Shown piece after piece: positions 1-8,410 of a DNA stretch of 33,500 nt. The notes beneath the pieces were generated by a model. It did no database searches and was not told the origin of the DNA. It was given only the letters and a program-made list of their open reading frames with translations. The translations under genes and the position numbers were made by a program. Origin of the DNA: Mesostigma viride (taxonomy: Eukaryota > Streptophyta > Mesostigmatophyceae > Mesostigmatales > Mesostigmataceae); the NCBI GenBank assembly GCA_009746045.1, contig RPFO01000667.1, positions 7,281,046-7,314,545 of the forward strand, in the 5' to 3' direction. Position 1 is the first letter of the stretch. Every line of letters starts with the position of its first letter.

Positions 1-54
1 GAGGGCAAAGCTGCCTAGCCGGACCTGGATGCCAGCATCGCTGACCCACGCCAT

Positions 55-234
55 ATGCCGTCGTTGTGGTGGATGGGCATGGGGCTGCCATACAGCTCTT
101 GTGTGGAAAGCCCAAGGTTGTTTTCTATGTGGAACATCGTCTCGTTCATCCGGTATGTAGGCCGGTGCAGCACCGATCCGGTAAATTATAGCACGTGCCA
201 GGGTGCAAGGCCCCATCACCAGGGCACCTGCCAG
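55..234 (+). CDS. Gene A exon 1, N-terminal
   Basis: ATG at 55 is the first in-frame ATG after an in-frame TAG at 16-18. The 60 codons end at CCAG|gtgaac in phase 0. The D paralogue has the same exon (18045-18224), also exactly 60 codons, with an equivalent CCAG|gtaaac donor. No domain is recognised. It could instead be untranslated leader. Confidence 0.55.
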
Positions 235-3200
235 GTGAACTGATCCGCCTTCCTCTGGATCAAGTGCTCCACTTTTTTCCTTCTACATGTCATTGCTCCG
301 CTTTGTTCCTGTGGCTTGCCCTTTTCTCCGTAAATTCATTGCAGAAGGAGCTGGTCAATGCTGCTGCGAGGGGTGACCTGACGCAGGTCAAGCACCTGGT
401 GGAGGACAAGGGGGTGGATGTGAAAAGCAAGGACAAGGCAAGCTATCTCTTCCGCATGCAAGATGTCCTAGAGGAGCCCTTGTTGCTCTGCTCACTGTGC
501 CAGCCACGTCGCTATTTTGCCCAGCTGCGCTCATGGCTCAGAGAAGATCTACAAATTTCCTTTTGGCTGCAGAGGGATGAGGGGCCCAGGGCCAGGGGCA
601 GGGAGGGGCAGAAACTTGCAATAATAAGGAGAGAAGTGGGGTTTTGAGTGTTGTTTGGGATGAGAATGGAAACATAGTGGGGCTATCGTGGGAAGGAAGT
701 TGTAGTAGGTGCAGCGAGGGTAGAATGAGTAGAAGGGCCGCAGCGGCAATGTCAGTGCTGTCCTTAGCAGTGGCTGCATTTGTGTAGTGGCCCAGGCGCC
801 CTGCATGCAACCAGTTGCATGAAAGGCAAACGAATAATCTTGTCAAAATGGCTAACTATGTCTAACCACGCTTCCTGGGGGATCATACTGCGCAAGGTTG
901 CTACATGCTTTTACTGCCCCCATGGCATTTCAACTGCCGCATGCTTTGTCATGGCAACGTGCATGAGTCCATTTTTAAAGCCTTCTGAATGCTGAGAGAA
1001 ATATATTTTTGTGCCTTCATGAAATCAGGCATCAACAACATTGTATGTTCAGGCATTGGGGGGTGTTGCTGTTCGCTTCGGAAGCTCTTCGCATTTATGT
1101 GAGGATGCTGCGTGCTGTGTGCTTTTCTCTTCTCACGTGTTGTGAGATGGAATGCAGTTTGGATCGAGTGCGCTCTATGGGGCTGCCTGTTGGGGCCAAG
1201 TGGAGGTGGTCAAATACCTGGTGGAGAACAGAGGGATGAGCGTGGAGGCCAAGAACGACGTAAGTGTCTTGGAGTTCTGATCATTATTTTGAGTCGCTGC
1301 CTGTGCTTCTTTCTGTTCCCAATACTGCCACCCTTGGTTTGGGGCCTCTGCTGTAGTCTCTGTCACTTTTGTTTTCTGGGGCTCTGCTTCAGACCCATCT
1401 CCTGGCCACCGCTTATGTATGCTATCAGCTTCACCAACTTTTTTTGTGTGAGAGGTGGCTTGGACACAGGGACATATGTCTTGTCGCATGGTTGGCGGGC
1501 ATTATGGGAAACTAAATCGTTCTTGTATGTTTGTTTGGGGTACCCTCGATGGGCGGGCCAATGACACAATCTTGTGGATGCTCGCTGCTCTTTGCATGTT
1601 CACTGCGCAAGACAGCGCGGTGAAAATGCGCTTCACGCCGCTGCTGAGCGAGGCCACCTGGAGCTGGTAAAATACTTGGTACAAGTCAACGGGACGGTCC
1701 TGGACACCAAAGACAACGTAAGCCTCATTTCTCGGCTGCTGCTTGAGGTTCTTGGCTTTCTGGGGATGGATAGGCGATGTGTTGGACTATGCCCCGTCAC
1801 GTACCTGGCATTTTTTGGATCGATGTACGTTTTTTTGGCATCGCCCTTAGCCACCCTTTCCCTGCAGCATCAGACGCCTGATAACGCACCACATGGAAGC
1901 ATATTATCCTGACAGCATTTGTGCCCCAATCAGTTAGATATAAGACACCTGTCAATGACTGCTGAACACCAAACTACGTAGAAAGGTGCACAGAACACGG
2001 GGTTGATACTTAGCCCCAGCCCATCTTGTCCTTGTAGTAGTATACCGAAAGGGGCACAGAAGAGGACGACGTGTCACACCAGCAGTGATAGGTGTTGGCG
2101 GCATGTTGTAGCCAGCCCACCGGTGTTAAAATTTTACCTTCTCACCTCGCCCACGTGCACTTTTTGCCAGAAGAAGGTCTGTGCCTTTGCAGGGGGGAAG
2201 ACAAAAGGGGCGGGAGCAGGAAAGTGGATGTGGGAAGGGGATAAGGAGAAAAGGACATGGGAAGAGGGTGGGAAGGGTGGCAGCAGCAGCATGTGCGGGG
2301 GGGGGAAAGGGTGTTGCTGTCAGTGGCTGGATTACTACTGTTGGCGGTGGTTTTGCATGGACTGTCGTTCTAGTCAGTCCCCTAAGCCAATTGGTGCCGA
2401 AATACTTGAGGAGCTGATAGCATGGAGACGTTACTAATTGTGTCACCGGCATAGGAAGCAAATTCATGTGCTGGCCAGGGTCTGGGGGCCTGAGCCTTCT
2501 GGATGCTGGGCCCGATGAGGATTAGTCCTGTCCGGTGAATAAGCCGCTTGAATGAGGTACAAACGTCTGTGGTCTGAACATGATGTTTCTGGTTGCTTGC
2601 ACGCCTTCATTGCCACGTGCTTGGCATTGTTTGCCCTTTGCTGATGGGATGCAGGAAGGACGCAATGCGCTGCATGAGGCCGCCTACAATGGTCACCTGG
2701 AGGTGGTCAAGTACCTGGTTGAGGAGAAAGGGATGAGCTTGGACGCCAAGGACAAGGTAGGTGTTGGGCTGTGGTTCGTTTTTACACACTAGATTTAGAA
2801 CCGATCGACCTGTGCTTGCCTCAACTCCCAGCTTATTCCGTACCTTGGCGCCTAACTGTGGATGCTGTTGGCTGTGGTGTGGGTTGCTGTTGCTCAAGGC
2901 AGCGAGGATACTTGAAGTTGTACAAAGCATCTGCATCAACTGAAGTCTCATTTACAACTTGTCAGTGACCCCACCGGGCTCCGTGACTTGGTGATTACCT
3001 GGGCATGCGGAGTGCTGTGATTTGGATCCCCGGCCCTGCGGGGAACAGTATGAGCAGACACCGCTTCATCGAGCTGCTTGGGGAGGACGTCTGGAGGTGG
3101 TCAAGTACCTGGTGGAGGACAAGGGGATGGATGTCAACACCAAGGGCCAGGTAAGTGTCCTGCCAGGCTTGAGGAAGCAGATAGAAGGCTTTCTCTCCTT

Positions 3201-6200
3201 CTTGGCTTTGAAATGCTGCTTGGATGCCTTGGCGCGGCTTCGTGGATGCATTCACGGCGATCTGTGGTCTCATCCCCATTTTTATGCAAAAGCAGGTTGG
3301 GCAGAATGCGCTTCACTACGCTGCTCTCAACGTCTGGACTCATTGTTTCACCGCCATAGTAAGCTGATTCCTTGCTGTTGTCATGTGCTGGCCAGGGTCC
3401 AGGGGCCTGAGCCTTCTCAATGCTGGGCCACATAATGAACAGCCCTGTCTGGTGATGTAGGTGCATTGACGTTGTATTTGCTGTGTGAAAAGACCATTTC
3501 CGGTTGCCTGCATGCCTTCATTGCCACGTGCTTGGCACTGTTCGCCTCCTGCTGATGGGAGGCAGAATGAACGCAATGCGCTGCACTGGGCCGCCTTTAA
3601 CGGCCACCTGGAGGTGGTCAAGTACCTGGTGGAGGAGAAGGGGATGGACGAGGACGCCAAGGACGAGGTAGGTGTTGGGCTGAGTTTTGTGTTTATACAA
3701 AAAAACTTCCACAGATTGATAGTGCGCTTAAATTGGGATGCTGTTGGCTTTGGTGTGGGTTGCTCTTGCTCAAGACAGCGAGGATACTTGCAGTTGTGCA
3801 AAGCATCTGCATCAACTGAAGTCTCATTTACAACTTGTCAGTGTGTAACCTCAGCGGGCTCCATGACTTGGCGATGACCTGGGCATGCTGCGTGCTGCGG
3901 TTTGCAATGTGCCCCGTCACGTACTCGGCAGTTTTTGCATCAACCTTAGCCACCTTTTCCCTGCAGCATTGGACGCCTGATAACGCACCACATGGTAGCA
4001 TATTTTTCTGACACCGTTTGTGTCCCGATCAGTTACATATAAGACACCTGCTGAACACCAAGCTACGCACAAAGGTGCACAGAAGAGGATGACTTGTCAC
4101 ACCCGCAGTTATAGGTACGGGCGGCATGTTGTAGCCAGCCCACCAGTGCTAAGATGTTACCTTCCCACCTCGCCCACCTGCGCTTATGGCCAGAAGAAGG
4201 TCTCTGCCATTGCAGGGGGGGAGACAAAAGGGGCGGGAGCAGGAAAGTATGAATGTGGGAAGGGGGTAAGGAGATAAGGATATGGGAAGAGGGTGGGAAG
4301 GGTGGCAGCGGCAGCATGTGCAGGCGGGGAAATGGTGTTGCTGTCAGTGGCTGGGTTACTACTGTTGGCAGTGGTTTTGTATGGACCGCCGTTCTATTCA
4401 GTCCCCTAAGCCAATGGCTGCAGAAATACTTGAGCAGTTATAGCACGGAGACGTTACTAATTGTGTCACCCCCCTAGGAAGCTATTCATGTGCTGGCCAG
4501 GGTCAAGGGGCCTGAGCCTTCTCAATGCTGAGCCAGATAAGGAATGTTCCTGTCCGGTGGGGAAGCCACATGACTGAGGTACAAGCGTTTGTGGTCTGAA
4601 TAGGATGTTTCTGGTTGCTTGCATGCCTTCATTGGCACGTGCTTGGCATTGTCTGCACTCTGCTGATGGGAAGCTGCATGAATGAGGTACAAACGTTTGT
4701 GGTCTGAACATGATGTTTCTGGTTGCTTGCATGCCTTCATTGCCACGTGCTTGCGATTGTCTGCCCTCTGCTGATGGGAAGCAGAATGATGGCAATGCGC
4801 TGCACTGGGCCGCCGGAAAAGGACAACTGGAGGTGGTCAAGTACCTGGTGGAGGAGAAAGGGATGAGCTTGGATGCCAAGGACAAGGTAGGTGTTGGGCT
4901 GTGCTGCGTTTTAACACACTAGAGTAGGAACAGATCGACCCGTGTTTGCCTCAACTCCCAGCTTATTCCATACCTTGGCGCTTCACTTGGGATGCTGTTG
5001 GCCTCGATGTGGGTTGCTCTTACTCAAGACAGCGAGGATACTTGTAGTTGTGCAAAGCACCTGCATCAACTGGAGTCTCATTTACAACTTGTCAGTGTGT
5101 AACCCCAGCGGGCTCCATGACTTGGGGATTACCTGGGCATGCGGAGTGCTGTGATTTGGATCCCCGGCCTTGCGTGAAACAGTATGAGAAGACACCGCTT
5201 CATGGAGCTGCTTGGGGAGGACGTCTGGAGGTGGTCAAGTACCTGGTGGAGGACAAGGGGATGGATGTCAACACCAAGGGCCAGGTAAGTGTCCTGCCAG
5301 GCTTGAGGAAGCAGATAGAAGGCTTTCTCTCCTTCTTGGATTGGAAATGCTTCTTGGATGCCTTGACACGGCTTTGTGGATGCATTCACGGCGATCTGTG
5401 GTTTCATCCCCATGTTTGTGCAAAAGCAGGTCGGCCGAAGTGCGCTCCACTACGCTGCTCTATATGGCCACCTGGAGCTGGTCAAGTACCTGGTGGAGGA
5501 CAAGGGGATGAATGTCAACACCAATGATGAGGTAAGTGCATGGGCATCATTGCAAAGCCCATGGGCAGCTGTCCAGCCGACTCTGTGCTTGCCTTGGGTC
5601 ACTGTCCTCCTGCTGTGTAGGAAGTACATGGCATCGTACCGAGTCACGTGTCTAGCAGTATGCATGGCAAAAGGAAAGTTGGAAAATCTGGTGCCATGAC
5701 CCAACCCTGCAACCGCTTTAGATGGGAAATAAGCACAACAAGATCTGCTCGTTTGTCCTGTTGATGTCATTTTCTTCGGACTTTTTGGCATGGTAAAGTC
5801 TCTTTTGTTTCTGCTGGGTATTGTACGGAGGACGGGAACTGAAATCATATGAATCAGGTAAAGAAGATGATGTTCCGGATTTCATCACACGGGACCCAAG
5901 CAGTACTTCCTCAAAATGGCATCGTCTGCAGCAGCTCATGCACAAGTTCTTGTAATGTCATATTGGCCTGTGCAGCATCCATGAAGCACTTATGTCTGCC
6001 AGCTCTTGCATGTGCAACTTCTTGATATCTGCTAACAGTACAACCGCTATATTCTGTGGCAAGATTGTGACATGATCGCAATCTCACAAGAGTGGCCAAA
6101 GGCCACACCATTATCATCGTCACTCATCCACTTCAGGCTCAAGTGGTCTAAGAAGAACGCCGCAACATGCCAGCAAAAGTGCAGCTGCTAGAAATAGCTG

Positions 6201-7483
6201 ACATGAAGATAATCTCGCAAGAGTGGCCAGCAAACGGGCCACACCATCGTCATAATTACTCATCCGCTTTAGGCTCGAGTGGTGTACAAAAAACATGTCA
6301 ACATGCTCTGCCAGCCAAACTGCAGCTGCAAGAAAAGAGCTTTATTATAAAGAAAGTGTGTTCAAACAGCCACGATGCTAAGGAAAAAGCCTAATGGAGG
6401 GGCATGGGAGCAAACGCCCTCTGACAGCCATCGTCATGAGCCCTGCTGGAAGAGATGAGACCCATTTTAGTGACAACCGTAGTGGCTGGAACGACACCAT
6501 CTGGTAAGTGCCACCCAACAGCAACACCATTCATTGCCTGGACTAGAGACGGCACCACGTTGTGCTGGGATAGTTTTAGAAGCACGCTGCCCTTGTGTGT
6601 GCCTGTGTAAGGGACCTGTGGGCACTTTGCCCCGCCTTGTAGCAGATATTTGGTGGGGAGCATGGTTGGTATAGCCATGATTGGGGCTCATGCGCGCCGC
6701 CTCTGGCATGCTGTCTGTCATTGTACCGCACACGGGCAAAGACCCCGCCGTTTTTGGTGACGAGAAGATTGTTATCAACCCCACTAGTTCCCCAGGCGCC
6801 CCTAACACACAGCCCAACATTTCTCCCTGGCACACAACACATTTCATGCCCCTCCTGATGTGCCTGCTGCCACCAATCATCCATCCACACACAGTTCGGC
6901 AAGACACCCCTGGACTATGCCGAGGAAAAAAGGCATGTGGACGTGGCGCACTTCTTACGGGAGGCCAAAGGGAAGGCGGAGCAGCAAGCGGCGGAAGAGG
7001 CCAAAGGGAAGGCGGAGCAGCAAGCGGCGGAAGAGGCCCAAGGGAAGGCGGAGCAGCAAGGGGCGGAAGAGGCCACAGGGAAGGCGGAGCAGCATCAAGC
7101 GGTGGAAGAGGCCAAAGGGAAGGTGGCGCAGCAAGCTGCGGAAGAGGCCAAAGGGAAGGTGGAGCAGCCAGCGGTGGAAGAGGCCAAGCAGGATGTGGTG
7201 AGTCTGGCCGAAACGCTTGGCCGCTGTGGACCCTGACGTGACCAAGATGCTGGAAAGGCAAGGAAGCTAGTTAGGGGGGCAGTGGCCATGAGCCACGCAC
7301 TTTAGGAGTGTTTTACGCGGAGGAAGCAGAGTAGCAGGATCAATGGTTTGCCAGGTTACCTTGCCGTGCTGGCAACCTTGGACTCCTCCTAGAAGTTTCC
7401 GATTGCTCTTACAGTCAAGTGATCAGCAGTTCTTGCTTGAGGCTTTAGAGAAGGTGCCTTTCAACCAGCCTAGCCTAGCCTAG
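55..7483 (+). CDS. Ankyrin-repeat protein, paralogue A (multi-exon)
   Basis: Proposed exons: 55-234, 345-437, 1158-1259, 1616-1717, 2655-2756, 3049-3150, (3296-3358 truncated, optional), 3566-3667, 4785-4886, 5183-5284, 5430-5531, 6895-7197 and 7415-7483. All junctions are phase 0 with AG acceptors and GT donors, except GC after 437. The product would be about 486 residues, or 507 with the truncated exon: a 60-residue N-terminus of unknown type, ten ankyrin repeats with the family core [18 protein letters not shown], six 12-residue A/K/E/Q-rich repeats and a 22-residue tail. Ankyrin repeats are protein-binding scaffolds, so a cytosolic interaction role is plausible, but no enzyme domain or membrane segment is seen. 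If the 7198 donor is not used, translation ends at 7236 instead. The model rests on splice sites, phase and comparison among four paralogues; no transcript was seen. Confidence 0.75.
345..437 (+). CDS. Gene A exon 2, first ankyrin repeat
   Basis: 31 codons beginning KELVNAAARGDL and ending VKSKDK. The acceptor is attgcag with a pyrimidine-rich tract upstream. The donor is AAG|gcaagc, a GC rather than GT donor, and the same is true in paralogue C. Confidence 0.75.
438..1157 (+). repeat. Intron shared by paralogues (first ankyrin intron)
   Basis: A 720-bp GC-AG intron. It is closely similar by eye to 12713-13430 in C, and partly to 18422-18880 in D. It contains a purine-rich stretch near 564-720. 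No further coding exon is seen. Confidence 0.7.
1158..1259 (+). CDS. Gene A ankyrin exon, class alpha
   Basis: 34 codons beginning FGSSALYGAA, with [19 protein letters not shown] at the end. Acceptor aatgcag, donor gtaagt, phase 0-0. The same class occurs at 13431, 19782 and 23078. Confidence 0.8.
1616..1717 (+). CDS. Gene A ankyrin exon, class beta
   Basis: 34 codons beginning [17 protein letters not shown] and ending NGTVLDTKDN. Acceptor agacag, donor gtaagc. This class is marked by NGTVLD in place of KGMDV, and recurs at 13964, 20186 and 23482. Confidence 0.8.
1781..2654 (+). repeat. Long intronic repeat unit preceding class-gamma exons (copy 1)
   Basis: Starts near a gccccgtcacgtac motif, contains a purine/G-rich tract (about 2183-2310) and ends at the gamma-exon acceptor. 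Related copies: 3898-4784, 20389-21221, 21598-22293, 23685-24516 and 24893-25666. It has no convincing ORF conserved between copies, so I read it as intron that travels with the exon cassette. Confidence 0.75.
2655..2756 (+). CDS. Gene A ankyrin exon, class gamma
   Basis: 34 codons beginning EGRNALHEAAYNGHLEV and ending GMSLDAKDK. Acceptor gatgcag, donor gtaggt, phase 0-0. Confidence 0.8.
3049..3150 (+). CDS. Gene A ankyrin exon, class delta
   Basis: 34 codons beginning YEQTPLHRAAWGGRLEV and ending MDVNTKGQ. Acceptor gaacag, donor gtaagt. The class recurs at 5183, 15125 and 26065. Confidence 0.8.
3296..3358 (+). pseudogene. Truncated ankyrin exon, class epsilon
   Basis: After an intact gcag acceptor the sequence reads VGQNALHYAALN, like exon 5430, and then breaks at about 3331 into sequence normally found inside the gamma intron (compare 22225-22265). 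A gtaagc at 3359 would end a 21-codon, phase-0 exon, so the remnant could still be spliced in, but it lacks the second ankyrin helix. Confidence 0.6.
3566..3667 (+). CDS. Gene A ankyrin exon, class gamma (second)
   Basis: 34 codons beginning [17 protein letters not shown] and ending GMDEDAKDE. Acceptor gaggcag, donor gtaggt. Confidence 0.8.
3898..4784 (+). repeat. Gamma intron unit, copy 2, with internal duplication
   Basis: The same unit as 1781-2654. Near its 3' end about 112 bp is tandemly duplicated (about 4562-4673 and 4674-4784). The first copy lost the cag acceptor and the exon, running from gatgggaag straight into the second copy. Confidence 0.7.
4785..4886 (+). CDS. Gene A ankyrin exon, class gamma (third)
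   Basis: 34 codons beginning NDGNALHWAAGKGQLEV and ending GMSLDAKDK. Acceptor gaagcag, donor gtaggt. Nearly the same as exon 25667 of D. Confidence 0.8.
5183..5284 (+). CDS. Gene A ankyrin exon, class delta (second)
   Basis: 34 codons beginning YEKTPLHGAAWGGRLEV and ending MDVNTKGQ. Acceptor aaacag, donor gtaagt. Confidence 0.8.
5430..5531 (+). CDS. Gene A ankyrin exon, class epsilon (intact)
   Basis: 34 codons beginning VGRSALHYAALYGHLEL and ending MNVNTNDE. Acceptor aagcag, donor gtaagt. It shows what the truncated exon at 3296 should look like. Confidence 0.8.
5532..6894 (+). repeat. Last long intron of gene A, with paralogous repeats
   Basis: Similar introns lie at 15473-16907 (C) and 26414-28162 (D). 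Contents: a stretch around 5817-5955 that is open and alike in all three genes, then two imperfect copies of an element of about 130 bp (from about 6078 and 6208), each with a small GTGGCC/GGCCAC inverted repeat. Neither is assigned as an exon. Confidence 0.7.
6895..7197 (+). CDS. Gene A long exon: last ankyrin half-repeat plus 12-residue repeats
   Basis: Starts FGKTPLDYAEEKRHVDV after cacacag. It continues HFLREA and then six 12-residue units of the type [12 protein letters not shown] (one unit is 13 residues), ending AKQDV. The donor gtgagt at 7198 is in phase 0 and is preserved in all four paralogues. The charged, alanine-rich repeat should be helical; a coiled coil or single helix is likely. 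Confidence 0.75.
7415..7483 (+). CDS. Gene A terminal exon, stop codon inside pentanucleotide array
   Basis: After gctcttacag the phase-0 frame reads SSDQQFLLEALEKVPFNQ and then PSLA, stopping at TAG 7481-7483. The last codons and the stop are made by the first TAGCC units of the satellite. Gene C has the same exon with only in-frame differences ([15 protein letters not shown]), which supports coding. Confidence 0.6.
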   Translation, partial: SSDQQFLLEALEKVPFNQPSLA

Positions 7484-8121
7484 CCCAGCCTAGCCTTTCA
7501 CCAGCCTAGCCTAGCCTTGCCTAGCCTTTCACCTGCCTAGCCTAGCCCAGCCTAGCCTAGCCCAGCCTAGCCCAGCCTAGCCTAGCCTAGCCTAGCCCAG
7601 CCTGGCCTAGCCTAGCCTAGCCCAGCCTAGCCTAGCCTAGCCCAGCCCAGCCGAGCCGAGCCGAGCCGAGCCGAGCCGAGCCGAGCCGAGCCGAGCCGAG
7701 CCGAGCCGAGCCGAGCCGAGCCGAGCCGAGCCGAGCCGAGCCGAGCCGAGCCGAGCCGAGCCGAGCCGAGCCGAGCCGAGCCGAGCCGAGCCGAGCCGAG
7801 CCGAGCCGAGCCGAGCCGAGCCGAGCCGAGCCGAGCCGAGCCGAGCCGAGCCGAGCCGAGCCGAGCCGAGCCGAGCCGAGCCGAGCCGAGCCGAGCCGAG
7901 CCGAGCCGAGCCGAGCCGCGCCGGGCCGGGCCGGGCCGGGCCGGGCCGGGCCGGGCCGGGCCGGGCCGAGCCGAGCCGAGCTGAGCCGAGCCGAGCCGAG
8001 CCGAGCCGAGCCGAGCCGAGCCGAGCCGAGCCGAGCCGAGCCGAGCCGAGCCGAGCCGAGCCGAGCCGAGCCGAGCCGAGCCGAGCCGAGCCGAGCCGAG
8101 CCGAGCCGAGCCGAGCCGAGC
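7468..8121 (+). repeat. AGCCN pentanucleotide satellite, array 1
   Basis: A 5-bp microsatellite of about 650 bp. It opens with TAGCC/CAGCC units interrupted by tttcacc, then becomes a long GAGCC block (about 7652-7918), a short GGGCC island (about 7921-7968) and a second GAGCC block to 8121. It encodes nothing believable; the long open frames are a by-product of the period. Confidence 0.95.
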
Positions 8122-8128
8122 TAGGCGA

Positions 8129-8169
8129 GCTGCCCCGGGCCTGCTCCGCTGGCACGGCCCGTACATCCC
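8129..8169 (+). repeat. Conserved 41-bp right flank of the satellite
   Basis: A GC-rich 41-bp stretch that follows both arrays unchanged by eye (second copy 17835-17875). It marks homologous ends of the two arrays. Its function is unknown. Confidence 0.75.
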
Positions 8170-8230
8170 CTGTAAAATGCAATGACGGTCCAATCACCGG
8201 GGCACAGACTTGTTACTGTGCACTGGCTGG

Positions 8231-8410
8231 ATGGCGGTGCAAGGAATGTTGGGGAAAGCTCCTGTTAGAAACAAAATATGGACATGGCTTTTGTGTACTG
8301 CCCCCTTTGTAAAACAGATGGAACTTCTGACAGCTGCTCTAAACGGTGACCTGGAGCGTGTCAAGCACCTGGTGGAGGACAAGGCGGTCAAGGTGGACAG
8401 CGAGAACGAG
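8231..8410 (+). CDS. Gene B first exon with first ankyrin repeat
   Basis: Begins MAVQGMLGKAPVRNK; the ankyrin part starts at 8318 (MELLTAALNGDLERV). A normal GT donor, gtaagc, follows, unlike the GC donor at this site in A and C. The coding start is either 8231 or 8318. Confidence 0.6.

Noticed and set aside
6167-6394. Short frame [18 protein letters not shown], also at 16184 and 27802
   Set aside because: It lies in the paralogous repeat inside introns; the frames diverge at their ends and the similarity is explained by DNA duplication.
7198-7236. Unspliced end of gene A (VSLAETLGRCGP and stop) as the main C-terminus
   Set aside because: Not excluded, but the gtgagt donor in phase 0 in all four genes and the matching SSDQ exons in A and C favour splicing. 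Kept as an alternative.
7468-7660. TAGCC units as telomeric repeat
   Set aside because: The period is 5, the motif does not match known telomere repeats, it is internal between genes, and it drifts into GAGCC/CAGCC variants.
7627-8197. Long minus-strand open frames made of RLGSA repeats (also at 17386-17872)
   Set aside because: They are the translation of a 5-bp microsatellite in every frame, and no gene-like flanks are present.
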